DNA of 64,000 nucleotides from Phoronis australis (lineage: Eukaryota > Phoronida > Phoronidae). The position numbers were made by a program, and so were the translations under genes. The notes under the pieces are model-generated. The model saw only the letters and a list, made by a program, of their open reading frames with translations, had not been told where the DNA came from and ran no database searches. The stretch covers positions 741,831 to 805,830 of the forward strand of contig NMRA01000156.1 of NCBI GenBank assembly GCA_002633005.1, read 5' to 3'. This document shows positions 45,001-48,546 of this stretch, one piece after another; position 1 is the stretch's first letter; each line of letters opens with the position of its first letter.

Positions 45001-47912
45001 TGGTGACGGCATCGAATTAGACGAATCTAGAGAAGTAAATACACAAATGTGGATAAATACAGTCGTGGCATGAAAGAGGCAGCTGCATTTTTTTACCTCT
45101 CACCCAAAGATCATTCTGCATACCACGGTAAAGTACAACGCTCAATTGGGAAACTCACAACGGAGCTACTATCGCTTACCAGCTCATAAAATTTTGAAGG
45201 TGGACACTTTACCTAGAAGAAAGTGCCAATTTCTAGGCAAAAAAGCTCCCTTCAATACCACCATAGGACAATGAAGAGAAAGCCATATGCAAATTAACAA
45301 ATAAAACATTTTCAACTGTGGACAGCGAAGACATCGACTACTGACAACACATATTACAAGATTTAGTTAGGAAGTGGTTTTGTGGACATCCAGCAATAAC
45401 TGACACCACCGTTGATGCATCCTGTACATATTCGGTGATGCTGGACTACACAGGCATGTGTTGCAACATGACACGAGGACAGTACCACAGAGCAGGTTTT
45501 TTCTCTTTGACAACACAGAAACAATAGGGGTGTGGTCGCTGGCCACGAACTACCAAGATAACTCCCATAAACCCTACTCATACAGAATGTCACTAATCTG
45601 TCGTTAATCGTACATATGCAGAGAACATTTAACAACAACCTCGGTATGGGTGAATTGACCCACACTGACTCAAGTCTATGAGCCGATTTGGTGGATCTGA
45701 GGGCAACGATGTTAGTTTTTTGTCCTTTTTGCTTCCATTTCTCATGCGCCTGTTTGCCAGAGTTAAGCAATCGCAGTGCATCAACAGAATTATTTTTCCG
45801 CCAATGATGTGGGCCGCGCTCCTAAAATTATACATGCGTATCTGTGAAAGCACACTGCCAAATGGAAATGGACCTTTTTCAGGACGAGAAGCAAGGCGAA
45901 TTTTTGTTCACCGTCTGTTGACGACGCCAACCAAGCACTGCACCTCCTACAGATTTTCCAAGTGTCCAGCCAATAGGCCTCATGCAAGATTATGTAACAA
46001 GATGGCCACTTCGTCACACCCCCTGCTCAATAACAAAAGTTACAACGGAGCTATATATTCAAATCTGGAAATCATTCATGAAAATCATGTTTTGATAACT
46101 CCAGTTCATACACGTTTTCATCCTCTACCTTATATAAAACATCTAGCTTTCAGTTACATTCCAGCTTTCCACGCATTACCTTTCAATGCCTTGGTCATGT
46201 AGTCATTCATGCGTTCCTCAAAGACAACAGCCATTGCAGCGCCCCCTCCCGTCTCTTCCAGCACACTGCCGTAGACATCTCGAAGACATTCAGCATCTGC
46301 CACACGTCCATGATGCAAAAGACGAAGCTGGCCAGTGAGCAGATGACAGACACTTTTGGATGCATAAAGGTGGTGACAGTGAAAACAAGAACCCCTTAGG
46401 ATCTGCGTGGGAAGTCAAAAAAATGGAGTCATAAAATCTGTATTTCGTGATCTAAACACAGCATACAAGAATGTGTTTGCTATATCACTTTCGCAATATT
46501 CCGTAGTCCTGCTGATTGAGTCTCTGACATTCCAGTACTAATTATCAGTTTCTATGCCGTACCTCATTTTTGTGTACCCCAACTGGTTGTGTTTTATGCC
46601 CACTCTCAAGGCTTGCTATTTCTAAAATGTATCTTGAAAAGAAGTGGACACTCCTACTGAAACATGTCGCAATTGAAACAATTTGTCTTAAATCAAACAG
46701 TAAAATATTGAGAAAATGTGTTTAATTAGCAAAATCATGTTGTCTATTTAACAGAACTTGGGCACCTGAAACAAGGTCTTGAAAAAGACAGGGTTGTAGA
46801 CATTGACAGGAAGTTGAATGTGGCCCATGTGACCAGGGCAGTGGAGCAGGTTCTGTCCACATGTTGAGCAGGCCTCATCTCGTTCACTTGGTCCTGAAAT
46901 GCCAGAAAAAAATCTGTGTGAACATAGCATTTGGAATTATTTAACATATAATTATAACAATAACAAGAATTTATTTTAAAAATTACAGCTTGCCGTGTAT
47001 TACATAAATCATGAAAGCGGGTCTTGCTCAACTTGCCAGACATTTTATAGTCCACGACCTTTGACTAGTACTGATTTCTTGTACAGGAGTGGACAAACAT
47101 TAAAAGAGGCAATGAACTCACACCTGTCGAAAACCATTCAACTTTTAACTGTACTAAAATTGGTCTCATTCATCTTGTTCAATCCTTAGTCAGATTAGAA
47201 AGAACTTTTTGGCTTGAGAAGAACTGACAGTTTACTATGTCAGATCAGGCCCATTTCAAACAAGCAAATTTACAAAGTTGCTCGTCATAGCCAATCAATT
47301 TCAGGTGATGGAGCAATAAAGCCGTCAGGGAAATTCCAGGCAATTTATAGCAACCAATTCCAATTCAAACATAGAACAAGCACGTAATGATGTTGCTTTA
47401 AAAAGCAAATACATCAGCAAAGGAAGCTCAGCAGCACCATCTATCATCCGAGAAGAAAGGAGCCTGTACCTTTATACAGGGAATTTTTGTGGCCTTTTTT
47501 ACTAGCAGGGGAATTTTCACTCAGTTTTTACACATTAAGAGGGGAATTTGTGGCATTGCTTTTTACGACAGTGATGTATATACCATAAGCGGCATTTCTG
47601 ATTGTTTAGAAGGGATTTTTTTATTTGATATTGAGAGCCCTGTACAGCACGGATTATCATAGCTTTACCAAAAAAAAATAATTCACACAATCTCATGATC
47701 TAGTTTTGCCAAGTATGGCTAGTAAAATAATGCGTCTTCAACATACCCAGAGCCGGATCATAGAGACCTGAGAAAGTGGGGTGCATGAGGCTATCAAATG
47801 ACTGCGGGTTGGTTATCTCCTTCACACTTAGTTGCAGTATCTCGTCGTCGCTAAACGTTGAGAACAGCATGCCGGACAGGCGGTAGTGTGGCATATCATT
47901 TTCACTGAACAT
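1..47912 (-). CDS. POLR1A: RNA polymerase I largest subunit (RPA194), 3'-partial, 20 coding exons found
   Basis: Catalytic subunit of nuclear RNA polymerase I, which makes the large rRNA precursor in the nucleolus. The minus-strand exons join in phase as complement(47747-47912, 46766-46893, 46180-46402, 44786-45026, 43396-43693, 42444-42593, 39242-39385, 37803-38023, 36800-36938, 36026-36248, 34698-34921, 21857-21940, 21007-21177, 20121-20237, 19131-19342, 14078-14162, 10527-10655, 9406-9570, 8336-8505, 156-285), about 1140 codons. All have GT donors and AG acceptors. The catalytic loop [17 protein letters not shown] is in exon 10 and the zinc clamp in exons 2-4. The Pol I identity rests on the close match to vertebrate RPA194 through the clamp, active site and jaw. 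The C-terminal third lies beyond position 1. One exon expected between 14078 and 10655 is not visible. A pyrimidine tract and AG at 47923-47929, just before the start codon, suggest a non-coding first exon upstream. Confidence 0.97.
156..285 (-). CDS. POLR1A: POLR1A exon 21 (jaw region), last exon in window
   Basis: Begins with 1 nt completing the Arg codon of the preceding exon, then [16 protein letters not shown] and [15 protein letters not shown]. This aligns with the KKAAACPDPSLS and ETFETKVDDY stretch of vertebrate RPA194. The acceptor is TTTTAG and the donor GTGGGA. It ends in phase 0 and codes for model residues 1097-1140. It is less conserved than the core exons; the call rests on phase, order and moderate similarity. 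Confidence 0.82.
286..2394. other. Distal part of POLR1A intron 20, no feature recognised
   Basis: AT-rich intronic sequence between exon 21 and the first minisatellite. Short open frames occur on both strands, but none has family motifs, a plausible splice context or obvious repeats. Confidence 0.6.
2395..2547. repeat. Minisatellite, 16-19-bp unit
   Basis: About nine tandem copies of a GGGTGTATGGTACACTCAT-type unit; the later copies lack two Gs. Intronic in POLR1A. Confidence 0.95.
2614..2740. repeat. Minisatellite, 20-bp unit
   Basis: About six near-perfect tandem copies of CACAACTCTAGCCACTACAG. It starts only about 65 bp after the preceding 19-bp array and is unrelated to it. Confidence 0.95.
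2741..4309. other. Intronic sequence with one unexplained 110-codon ORF
   Basis: Mostly featureless. A plus-strand ORF at 3026-3358 starts [20 protein letters not shown] and contains [21 protein letters not shown] recognise no family, and its base use does not differ clearly from the surroundings. It could be chance or an old gene or transposon fragment. Confidence 0.4.
4310..4826 (+). mobile_element. Partial copy of the TATTCGCC repeat family (copy 3)
   Basis: Shares with 16065-16570 the stretches around ACGTCACGTGACAACAACAT, GATTTTTC and ATGAATCCTAGCTT. It lacks the 5' half of the family seen at 15144-16573 and the terminal TATTCGCC. Same orientation as the 15144 copy. Confidence 0.75.
4827..6267. 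other. Intronic sequence, no feature recognised
   Basis: Only short, motif-free open frames. It ends at the hairpin that starts the next repeat element. Confidence 0.5.
6268..8146 (+). mobile_element. Hairpin-ended composite repeat, copy A, with CTCF-like motifs
   Basis: The 5' end carries an imperfect hairpin (CAATGCAAAGCGTTG) followed by ATGCACCCAC. The 3' end carries CCACATATAAGTATGTGG. The interior is four to five degenerate monomers of roughly 400 bp, each with phrases such as GGCCACTAGGTGGC, AAATTTCATGAAAATC and TTGCCACTAGGGGGCAC. The ends agree with copies B and C. There is no transposase-like ORF, so it is non-autonomous. The structure resembles Helentron-associated elements (HINE/DINE): short inverted repeats, a 3' hairpin and central tandem repeats. 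This class is inferred. Confidence 0.8.
8147..8335. other. Intronic spacer downstream of exon 20
   Basis: Contains a C-rich run at about 8299-8309 close to the exon 20 donor. Nothing else is seen. Confidence 0.5.
8336..8505 (-). CDS. POLR1A: POLR1A exon 20 (jaw)
   Basis: Encodes [20 protein letters not shown], then an acidic [13 protein letters not shown] stretch and [12 protein letters not shown]. It corresponds to the IKKWQSKHPNTLLRRGAF part of the vertebrate protein. Acceptor CCAG, donor GTATGT, phase 0 in and phase 2 out. Model residues 1041-1096. Confidence 0.88.
8651..8889 (-). mobile_element. Inverted-repeat element with a tRNA-like core
   Basis: Left end ACACACCATCTGTTGGTCAC and right end (read inward) ACACGCCATCTATTAGTCAC. 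The arms continue through CATCATRTGAC and GAAAAGATTT for about 65 bp. Between them is a minus-strand tRNA-like segment at about 8708-8783. Its acceptor arms TGTCTCA/TGGGACA can pair, D-arm GCTC/GAGC pairs, and the T arm CTGGG-TTCAAGT-CCCAG is perfect. The anticodon arm does not pair well, so this is a tRNA pseudogene or SINE head rather than a working tRNA. No clear target-site duplication is seen. Confidence 0.7.
8890..9405. other. Intron between exons 19 and 20, no further feature
   Basis: AT-rich intron sequence without recognisable ORFs or repeats. Confidence 0.5.
9406..9570 (-). CDS. POLR1A: POLR1A exon 19 (after the bridge helix)
   Basis: Encodes [20 protein letters not shown] and then a basic and acidic helix. 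It matches [20 protein letters not shown] of the vertebrate subunit, the YGEDGLD signature shared by multisubunit RNA polymerase largest subunits. Acceptor AATAG, donor GTGACC, 55 whole codons, phase 0 at both ends. Confidence 0.95.
9571..10259. other. Intron 18-19, unassigned part
   Basis: A plus-strand open frame at 9874-10062 shows no family motifs. Nothing else is seen. Confidence 0.5.
10260..10415. repeat. Short tandem repeat, 67-bp unit, about 2.3 copies
   Basis: CTGCGACTT recurs at 67-bp spacing (about 10266, 10333, 10400), followed each time by ATAACTA; GAAGTTGATT follows in the first two copies. The copies are diverged. Confidence 0.75.
10527..10655 (-). CDS. POLR1A: POLR1A exon 18 (C-terminal half of bridge helix)
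   Basis: Encodes [20 protein letters not shown] then [20 protein letters not shown], nearly identical to vertebrate POLR1A. These residues form the second half of the bridge helix, which spans the active-site cleft. Acceptor GCAG, donor GTACGC, 43 codons, phase 0 at both ends. The preceding part of the bridge helix (PPEFFFHxMAGRE in the family) is not in the upstream intron. Confidence 0.96.
10656..11050. other. Intron where POLR1A exon 17 is expected; lone N at 11014
   Basis: No minus-strand exon encoding the QMSGQxxxEGRR to FFFHxMAGRE region is visible here or up to 14077. A single undetermined base sits at 11014, next to a SINE-like copy, and may mark an unresolved assembly gap. Confidence 0.6.
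11058..11285 (+). mobile_element. tRNA-derived SINE-like copy 1
   Basis: Contains a B-box-like GGTCGCGAGTTCGAGTCCCA, then CCCTTGAGTCAG, AGCTCCTCAGCTCGGT, AAAGCATAGAAATCATTCC and TGGGCCCACCTGAGC. The same order of phrases occurs at 34956-35172. The 5' tRNA head is degenerate. Confidence 0.8.
11290..13690. other. Intron 16-18 interior, no exon or gene recognised
   Basis: AT-rich sequence with scattered short open frames. The longest (13456-13740) has no motifs and overlaps a dispersed repeat at its end. No POLR1A exon 17 is found on either strand. Confidence 0.55.
13695..13850 (+). repeat. Dispersed repeat R6, copy 1
   Basis: Contains AGTATAGGAAAATTTCATAT then GAATCTGATCAGCCATTACT and GAGGTACGATATTCTAGAG. 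Recognisably related to sequence at 24840-24960 and 33905-34000. Confidence 0.65.
14078..14162 (-). CDS. POLR1A: POLR1A exon 16 (conserved SGAKGS loop)
   Basis: Begins with the last base of a split Lys codon (AA|G), then [15 protein letters not shown] and [22 protein letters not shown] is the conserved secondary-channel segment. Acceptor GCAG, donor GTAGGT, 85 nt, ends in phase 0. The following exon should start near VNTMQ and code for about 65-70 residues, but no such exon is seen before 10655. Confidence 0.94.
14163..15143. other. Intron 15-16, proximal part, no feature recognised
   Basis: AT-rich sequence with motif-free short open frames only. Confidence 0.5.
15144..16573 (+). mobile_element. 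TATTCGCC repeat family, copy 1 (near full length)
   Basis: Starts with TATTCGCCTAATAAGCG and ends near CTAAGTGCCCTGGGC. The inverted copy at 39583-41013 starts CCATATTCGCCGTAATAACC, giving a terminal inverted repeat based on TATTCGCC/GGCGAATA; the right terminus of this copy is eroded. It holds a short ORF at 15372-15581 ([20 protein letters not shown]) that recurs in copy 2. There is no recognisable transposase, so it is probably non-autonomous. Confidence 0.75.
16669..18195 (+). mobile_element. Hairpin-ended composite repeat, copy B, with CTCF-like motifs
   Basis: The best-preserved copy. The 5' end has the perfect hairpin CAACGCAGAGCGTTG followed by ATGCGCCCAC. The 3' end has CCACATATAAATATGTGG followed by GCGCAT, so the ends form a 10-bp inverted repeat ATGCGCCCAC/GTGGGCGCAT. 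The interior holds three to four diverged monomers. A GGACGGACG-rich stretch lies just inside the 3' end (18100-18160). No transposase ORF. Confidence 0.85.
18240..18460. repeat. Degenerate tandem repeat, roughly 35-bp unit
   Basis: Repeated TTGACAAGCACTGACTGACA-like units with variations, starting just after the 3' end of copy B. The copies are too diverged for exact boundaries. Confidence 0.55.
18461..19130. other. Intron downstream of exon 15, no feature recognised
   Basis: A plus-strand frame at 18694-18909 ([20 protein letters not shown]) has no known family motif. Confidence 0.45.
19131..19342 (-). CDS. POLR1A: POLR1A exon 15
   Basis: Encodes [20 protein letters not shown], then an alanine run, [20 protein letters not shown] and [20 protein letters not shown]. 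It matches the RQRIIEESTHCGPQAV to NEINK segment of the vertebrate protein. Acceptor CTAG, donor GTGAGT, phase 0 in, phase 2 out (AA of Lys). Confidence 0.92.
20121..20237 (-). CDS. POLR1A: POLR1A exon 14
   Basis: Encodes [20 protein letters not shown] then [19 protein letters not shown]. It matches vertebrate [13 protein letters not shown] and RGFTLGVEDIL. Acceptor CTAG, donor GTGAGT, 39 codons, phase 0 at both ends. Confidence 0.95.
21007..21177 (-). CDS. POLR1A: POLR1A exon 13 (pore region)
   Basis: Encodes [16 protein letters not shown], then [20 protein letters not shown] and [14 protein letters not shown]. The [18 protein letters not shown] string is almost invariant in Pol I. Acceptor GCAG, donor GTAGGA, 57 codons, phase 0 at both ends. 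The linker before ESQVII is slightly longer than in vertebrates. Confidence 0.97.
21857..21940 (-). CDS. POLR1A: POLR1A exon 12
   Basis: A small 28-codon exon encoding [20 protein letters not shown] then GKAKVPGK. It matches VVSTLLINIIP and LSGKAKITGK of vertebrates. Acceptor TTCAG, donor GTGAGT, phase 0 at both ends. The 12.8-kb intron upstream of it contains a separate GPCR gene on the opposite strand. Confidence 0.93.
21941..23752. other. 3' part of POLR1A intron 11, with a repeat fragment
   Basis: At about 22030-22180 there is a truncated monomer of the hairpin-ended family (AGTAGGGGGCACCACAGTAG). The rest is featureless AT-rich intron. Confidence 0.55.
23753..24574 (+). mobile_element. 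Hairpin-ended composite repeat, copy C, with CTCF-like motifs
   Basis: Shortest copy (822 bp), with the same 5' hairpin CAACGCAGAGCGTTG and 3' CCACATGAATATGTGG-GCGCAT, and about two internal monomers. Same orientation as copies A and B. The length differences among copies fit gain or loss of internal monomers. Confidence 0.85.
24701..24866. repeat. Minisatellite, 39-bp unit, about 4 copies
   Basis: Near-perfect copies of a unit containing GTTTTGGAAAACAGTGCATA and AGGTATACTAT. The last copy runs into dispersed repeat R6, so the array seems to have grown from the edge of that repeat. Confidence 0.95.
24840..24960 (+). repeat. Dispersed repeat R6, copy 2
   Basis: GTATAGTATCTGAAAGTTTC, ATACGAATCGGCCATTTCTG and AGATATGATGTTCCTAAGTT. 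Related to 13695-13850 and 33905-34000. Confidence 0.7.
25284..25290 (+). promoter_or_regulatory. TATA box of the nested GPCR gene
   Basis: TATATAA lies 69 bp before the ATG at 25359, so transcription would be expected to start about 25315, giving a 5' leader near 45 nt. Its placement supports an independent plus-strand gene inside the POLR1A intron. Confidence 0.6.
25359..26513 (+). CDS. Divergent rhodopsin-like G-protein-coupled receptor, intronless
   Basis: A single open frame of 384 residues with seven hydrophobic segments at about 27-49, 58-80, 96-119, 137-156, 180-203, 308-333 and 342-363. Class A hallmarks seen: an N-glycosylation site at Asn20 (NST), a TM2 Asp (LLMDVLSSL), Cys96 at the start of TM3 with Cys171 in loop 2, a Pro in TM6 (FTMFP) and NP in TM7. 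Two hallmarks are altered: DRY is EKY (FEKYWKI, 120-122) and NPxxY is NPVLH (357-361). Intracellular loop 3 is long (about 204-307) and basic, with many Ser and Thr. It lies wholly inside intron 11 of POLR1A on the opposite strand, with its own TATA box. The ligand cannot be named. Intactness of the frame argues for a functional gene. Confidence 0.8.
   Translation: MDNFSIISENSLELAGTHRNSTILKTACLCIEAVWTLVVDMYIAALIAFTPQLRTRGYVLLLFYLLMDVLSSLMMALPAVLTEVGNIVITPGTMSCQILANARFYLGCTSLCLLAAISFEKYWKISRNTHGDIFSHKMTIVVTTASLVLPLIICVPAGNLLKSRLDVLGVCSLNSSPQASYFFVTASISFFILTLTIIASHFRIFHLTLSHYHNLLRLRANRTTRLRSLSEQLSRETSLDNKNSHPSQLKHNQRTNSSTTGDCDTHQKRNSHATKFFGSDNFQQWLIHRARCPITGIFHRRRTRLGKICRSLCVCFSIPLMFIFTMFPAVIWYCGYQDNSDFELASMILLMTQMALNPVLHVVNNNKLQTCLIQKILCRSVQTS
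26514..26927. other. Putative 3' UTR of the GPCR gene, first part
   Basis: No ORF motifs. The first clear plus-strand AATAAA signals lie further downstream at 27433 and 27651. Confidence 0.4.
26928..27084. repeat. Minisatellite, 22-bp unit, 7 copies
   Basis: Tandem ATGACTAGACTGTTGTATTA-type units. If the polyadenylation signals at 27433 or 27651 are used, the array is in the GPCR 3' UTR. Confidence 0.95.
27433..27438 (+). terminator. Candidate polyadenylation signal AATAAA
   Basis: Plus-strand AATAAA, about 920 bp after the GPCR stop. A second candidate is at 27651-27656. Which one is used cannot be told from sequence alone. Confidence 0.35.
27651..27656 (+). terminator. Second candidate polyadenylation signal AATAAA
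   Basis: AATAAAGATTGC following a T-rich and GT-containing region, about 1.1 kb after the GPCR stop. Confidence 0.35.
27657..28135. other. Spacer before THAP fragment, no feature recognised
   Basis: No terminal repeat matching the TTAA-type elements was found here, so the THAP exon that follows cannot be assigned to a bounded element. Confidence 0.45.
28136..28362 (+). pseudogene. THAP-domain exon, disrupted
   Basis: Starts [20 protein letters not shown], then [13 protein letters not shown], a classical start of a THAP zinc finger (C2CH DNA-binding domain of transposases and derived proteins). An in-frame TAA follows at 28235. The frame then continues with [14 protein letters not shown], where the third zinc-binding Cys is Trp (family: VCSxHF). 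It ends at a good donor AAG|GTAAGA (28363). The stop and the lost Cys mark it as dead, probably a transposase-derived exon. Confidence 0.75.
28929..29254 (-). pseudogene. Fragment resembling invertebrate transposon-associated GPYxFEP proteins
   Basis: Starts [20 protein letters not shown], then the acidic [20 protein letters not shown]. After a frame change it continues [14 protein letters not shown] and [14 protein letters not shown]. Acidic N-termini followed by GPYxFEP are typical of many invertebrate proteins annotated as P2X7-C-terminus-like, often of transposon origin. The zinc-binding part that should follow is absent. The family link is from memory of motifs only. Confidence 0.4.
29679..31165 (-). 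mobile_element. TTAA-flanked Kolobok-like element K1
   Basis: Terminal inverted repeats AGGAGAATGCCACCC at both ends, flanked exactly by TTAA (29675-29678 and 31166-31169). TTAA duplications plus a THAP-domain ORF are features of the Kolobok superfamily. It holds a truncated THAP ORF near the right end on the minus strand. The transposase catalytic region is not recognisable, so this 1487-bp copy is non-autonomous. Confidence 0.85.
30865..30993 (-). pseudogene. Truncated THAP-domain ORF in element K1
   Basis: 42 codons: [20 protein letters not shown] then [20 protein letters not shown], then a stop. It has the C-x4-C pair, the FxxxP region and the conserved Trp of the THAP N-terminal half. 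The C-x2-H half is missing; a GT at the Val codons after KWL could be a former donor site. Confidence 0.75.
31170..32600. other. Intronic stretch with simple repeats; lone N at 32448
   Basis: A TTTTA-rich run at about 32248-32275 and a pyrimidine run (CTCTCTC to CCCGCCCGCCC) at about 32404-32447 that ends in a single N. No genes are recognised. Confidence 0.6.
32603..32940. repeat. Tandem duplication, 2 x 170 bp
   Basis: Two copies offset by exactly 170 bp (TACACGAGAG at 32611 and 32781), differing at only a few positions and ending with GCAAAATGCCTGGTA. This looks like a very recent duplication. Confidence 0.95.
32941..33904. other. Intronic stretch with foldback-like motifs
   Basis: At 33198-33370 CTTTTGGCTT and AAAAGTCAGAC/GTCTGACTTTT-like phrases recur in both orientations, suggesting a degenerate hairpin. 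No gene motifs are seen. Confidence 0.4.
33905..34000 (+). repeat. Dispersed repeat R6, copy 3
   Basis: GCATAGTATCTGAAAGATTT, ATACGAATCCAATCAGCCAT and TTCTCAGGTATGGTGCTCTA, matching copies 1 and 2. Confidence 0.7.
34001..34697. other. 5' part of POLR1A intron 11, no feature recognised
   Basis: AT-rich sequence between repeat R6 and the exon 11 donor. The short open frames on both strands have no family motifs. Confidence 0.45.
34698..34921 (-). CDS. POLR1A: POLR1A exon 11
   Basis: Begins with 2 nt completing an Ala codon, then [39 protein letters not shown] and [14 protein letters not shown]. The [20 protein letters not shown] string is a strong Pol I match. Acceptor TACAG, donor GTAGGT, ends in phase 0. 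A SINE-like copy begins about 35 bp away in the upstream intron. Confidence 0.97.
34956..35172 (+). mobile_element. tRNA-derived SINE-like copy 2
   Basis: Head GGCAGCGTGGCCTAATGGTT (A-box-like), then GGGTCATGGGTTCAAGTCCC (B-box-like), CCCTTGAGTCAG and a body with AAAGCATAAAAATGGTTCC and TTGAGCCCACTTGAGCAGCC. Same family as 11058-11285. It lies antisense in the POLR1A intron about 35 bp from the exon 11 acceptor. Confidence 0.85.
35173..36025. other. Intron 10-11 remainder, no feature recognised
   Basis: Open frames on the minus strand lack motifs. Confidence 0.5.
36026..36248 (-). CDS. POLR1A: POLR1A exon 10 (catalytic Mg-binding loop)
   Basis: Encodes [40 protein letters not shown] and the catalytic loop [17 protein letters not shown]. 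Its three Asp residues (DFDGD) coordinate the catalytic magnesium in all cellular multisubunit RNA polymerases. Acceptor CCAG, donor GTGGGT, phase 0 in, phase 1 out. Confidence 0.98.
36249..36799. other. Intron 9-10, no feature recognised
   Basis: A plain AT-rich intron of about 550 bp. Confidence 0.5.
36800..36938 (-). CDS. POLR1A: POLR1A exon 9
   Basis: Completes a Gly codon, then [40 protein letters not shown] and ILGPKK. It matches MVINEDGSRTALSAVD and REAVAKQLLTP. The Pol I-specific loop after LLTP differs from vertebrates, as expected for a variable segment. Acceptor TTCAG, donor GTGACA, ends in phase 0. Confidence 0.94.
36939..37372. other. Intron 8-9, first part, no feature recognised
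   Basis: No motifs were found before the 22-bp array. Confidence 0.5.
37373..37482. repeat. Minisatellite, 22-bp unit, 5 copies
   Basis: GGGCCAGGCGAGGGGAATAT-type units, with the copies increasingly diverged to the right. It lies in the POLR1A intron between exons 8 and 9. Confidence 0.95.
37803..38023 (-). CDS. POLR1A: POLR1A exon 8 (switch region)
   Basis: Encodes [40 protein letters not shown] and [20 protein letters not shown]. The [18 protein letters not shown] string is the conserved switch 2 and DNA-contact region. Acceptor CTCAG, donor GTAATC, phase 0 in, phase 2 out. A 30-bp minisatellite begins about 15 bp upstream of its acceptor in transcript order. Confidence 0.97.
38036..38612. 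repeat. Minisatellite, 30-bp unit, about 19 copies
   Basis: Tandem units containing GATGCTGGTGTGAACGCATC and AATACAAAT with a few variants (GATGTTTG, GATGATGG, CACTACAAAT). It begins about 15 bp beyond exon 8, so it occupies the region of the branch point and pyrimidine tract of the exon 8 acceptor. Confidence 0.97.
38613..39241. other. Intron 7-8 remainder, no feature recognised
   Basis: AT-rich, with no motifs. One short stretch (about 39040-39080) resembles sequence at 9910-9960 (TTCCGGGGATTTCTGCTTAC). Confidence 0.4.
39242..39385 (-). CDS. POLR1A: POLR1A exon 7
   Basis: Encodes [40 protein letters not shown] and DKTPGIKQ. It aligns with [20 protein letters not shown] and MMDKYPGIRQ. Acceptor TACAG, donor GTAGGA, 48 codons, phase 0 at both ends. 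Confidence 0.94.
39583..41013 (-). mobile_element. TATTCGCC repeat family, copy 2 (inverted)
   Basis: Starts CCATATTCGCCGTAATAACC and runs, as the reverse complement of 15144-16573, through CACGTGACGTTTGTTTTGAA (about 40088) and TTGCCGATGCTATGCTACCC (about 40571) to GGCATTTTTCGC, where a lone N (41014) cuts it off. Its minus-strand ORF at 40725-40907 ([20 protein letters not shown]) is homologous to the ORF in copy 1. Confidence 0.8.
41022..41152. repeat. GC-rich cluster of overlapping palindromes
   Basis: Dense CCGACC, GGTCGG and GACCGGTC phrases, including the perfect 12-bp palindrome CCGACCGGTCGG at 41140-41151 and a near-palindrome at 41106-41130. The composition is far more GC-rich than the surroundings and it directly follows the N at 41014. 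Confidence 0.8.
41153..42443. other. Intron 6-7 remainder, no feature recognised
   Basis: AT-rich, no motifs. The plus-strand open frames at 42141-42514 show no family features. Confidence 0.45.
42444..42593 (-). CDS. POLR1A: POLR1A exon 6
   Basis: Encodes [40 protein letters not shown] and [10 protein letters not shown]. It aligns with the [20 protein letters not shown] part of vertebrate POLR1A. Acceptor ACAG, donor GTGAGT, 50 codons, phase 0 at both ends. Confidence 0.9.
42594..43395. other. Intron 5-6, no feature recognised
   Basis: AT-rich intron without motifs. Confidence 0.5.
43396..43693 (-). CDS. POLR1A: POLR1A exon 5
   Basis: Completes an Arg codon, then an acidic [20 protein letters not shown] segment, [20 protein letters not shown] and [23 protein letters not shown] is the conserved end of the clamp-core segment. 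Acceptor CCAG, donor GTATGT, 298 nt, ends in phase 0. Confidence 0.93.
43694..44785. other. Intron 4-5, no feature recognised
   Basis: AT-rich intron with purine-rich runs near 44600-44710. Confidence 0.5.
44786..45026 (-). CDS. POLR1A: POLR1A exon 4 (second zinc site)
   Basis: Completes an Asp codon, then [40 protein letters not shown] and [13 protein letters not shown]. The CPHC pair should complete the second clamp zinc site begun by CFHC in exon 3. Acceptor CTCTAG, donor GTAAGA, phase 1 in, phase 2 out. Confidence 0.93.
45645..45840 (+). repeat. Dispersed repeat R5, copy 1
   Basis: GGTGAATTGACCCACA, AGTCTATG, then GCGCCTGTTTGCCAGAGTTA, AGCAATCGCAGTG and AATGATGTGGGCCGCGCTCC. The same order of phrases, diverged, occurs at 55307-55500. 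It lies in the POLR1A intron between exons 3 and 4; the neighbouring stretches (45027-45644 and 45841-46179) show nothing else. Confidence 0.75.
46180..46402 (-). CDS. POLR1A: POLR1A exon 3
   Basis: Encodes [40 protein letters not shown] and a Gly- and Ala-rich loop. It aligns with [20 protein letters not shown] and LLLCQLRVLEVG in the vertebrate subunit. Acceptor GCAG, donor GTAATG, phase 0 in, phase 1 out. Confidence 0.92.
46403..47746. other. Introns 1 and 2 of POLR1A
   Basis: 46403-46765 and 46894-47746 contain no recognisable genes or repeats. Confidence 0.55.
46766..46893 (-). CDS. POLR1A: POLR1A exon 2 (first zinc site)
   Basis: Completes a Gly codon, then [34 protein letters not shown] and VFFKTLFQ. 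The CxxC-x6-CxxH zinc site with GHMGHIQLP is the clamp-head signature. Acceptor TTCAG, donor GTGCCC, ends in phase 0. Confidence 0.96.
47747..47912 (-). CDS. POLR1A: POLR1A exon 1 (first coding exon)
   Basis: Encodes [40 protein letters not shown] and [15 protein letters not shown]. It parallels the vertebrate N-terminus KNMPWRRLQGISFGMYS and ELKKLSVKSITNP. The ATG at 47912 lies where the family starts; an internal Met six codons later (MPHYRL) is an alternative. Donor GTATGT, phase 1 out. Confidence 0.93.
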
Positions 47913-47923
47913 CGTCAGAAACC

Positions 47924-48546
47924 TGAAAGTAAGAACCGATAATACAACTCTATATCTGAACAGACTTCCAAGCTAACATAAAATTATCACTAATGTTGTA
48001 CATAATCTAAATAATTTATTTACAATGATTTTTGTATTTATTCCCATGGTCGTGTGTGCACGGACATGTCAAGAAAGCTAGTAAGAGAAGTGTACTGTTT
48101 TACTCATTATATTATCAATAAAAATAGACAAAAACATGCATAAATTTCTCTAACATTGTCCGATTTTTATGATTCTTTTTTTAATTTGCACAATTTCATT
48201 GAAAACGCGACTTTGATCTGCTTTTACTAGTTTAATCTCAGTTCTTTCCAACTCTCTAAATAGAGAGAAAGATTACAGCTAAATTATAGTAATTTGCACA
48301 ACTAAATAACTCTTTGCATATGAGATTCAGTTGGCATTTGGTAAGTGACCAACAAAAATATTTTAGACCGTAACAGTCAACTCTCGAATATAGACCTTGA
48401 TTGTGATTTAGCCGAAAATATCGAAATTAGCTCTCACTCATCAGCTGATTACTGACAGTGACACTGTGACCAGGGTAGAGTTCAGCAAAGCTAGGACCTA
48501 TATGGTAGGAGCTCGCTAAAATCTAGCCACAATCACGTGTTCTCAT
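47924..48546. other. Intergenic region upstream of POLR1A
   Basis: AT-rich and featureless. A non-coding first exon and promoter of POLR1A could be here or beyond the transposon near 49900-50200. No TATA box or initiator could be assigned with confidence. Confidence 0.4.

Noticed and set aside
45678-46202. 174-codon plus-strand ORF
   Set aside because: It covers dispersed repeat R5 and then overlaps POLR1A exon 3 on the other strand. It has no domains.
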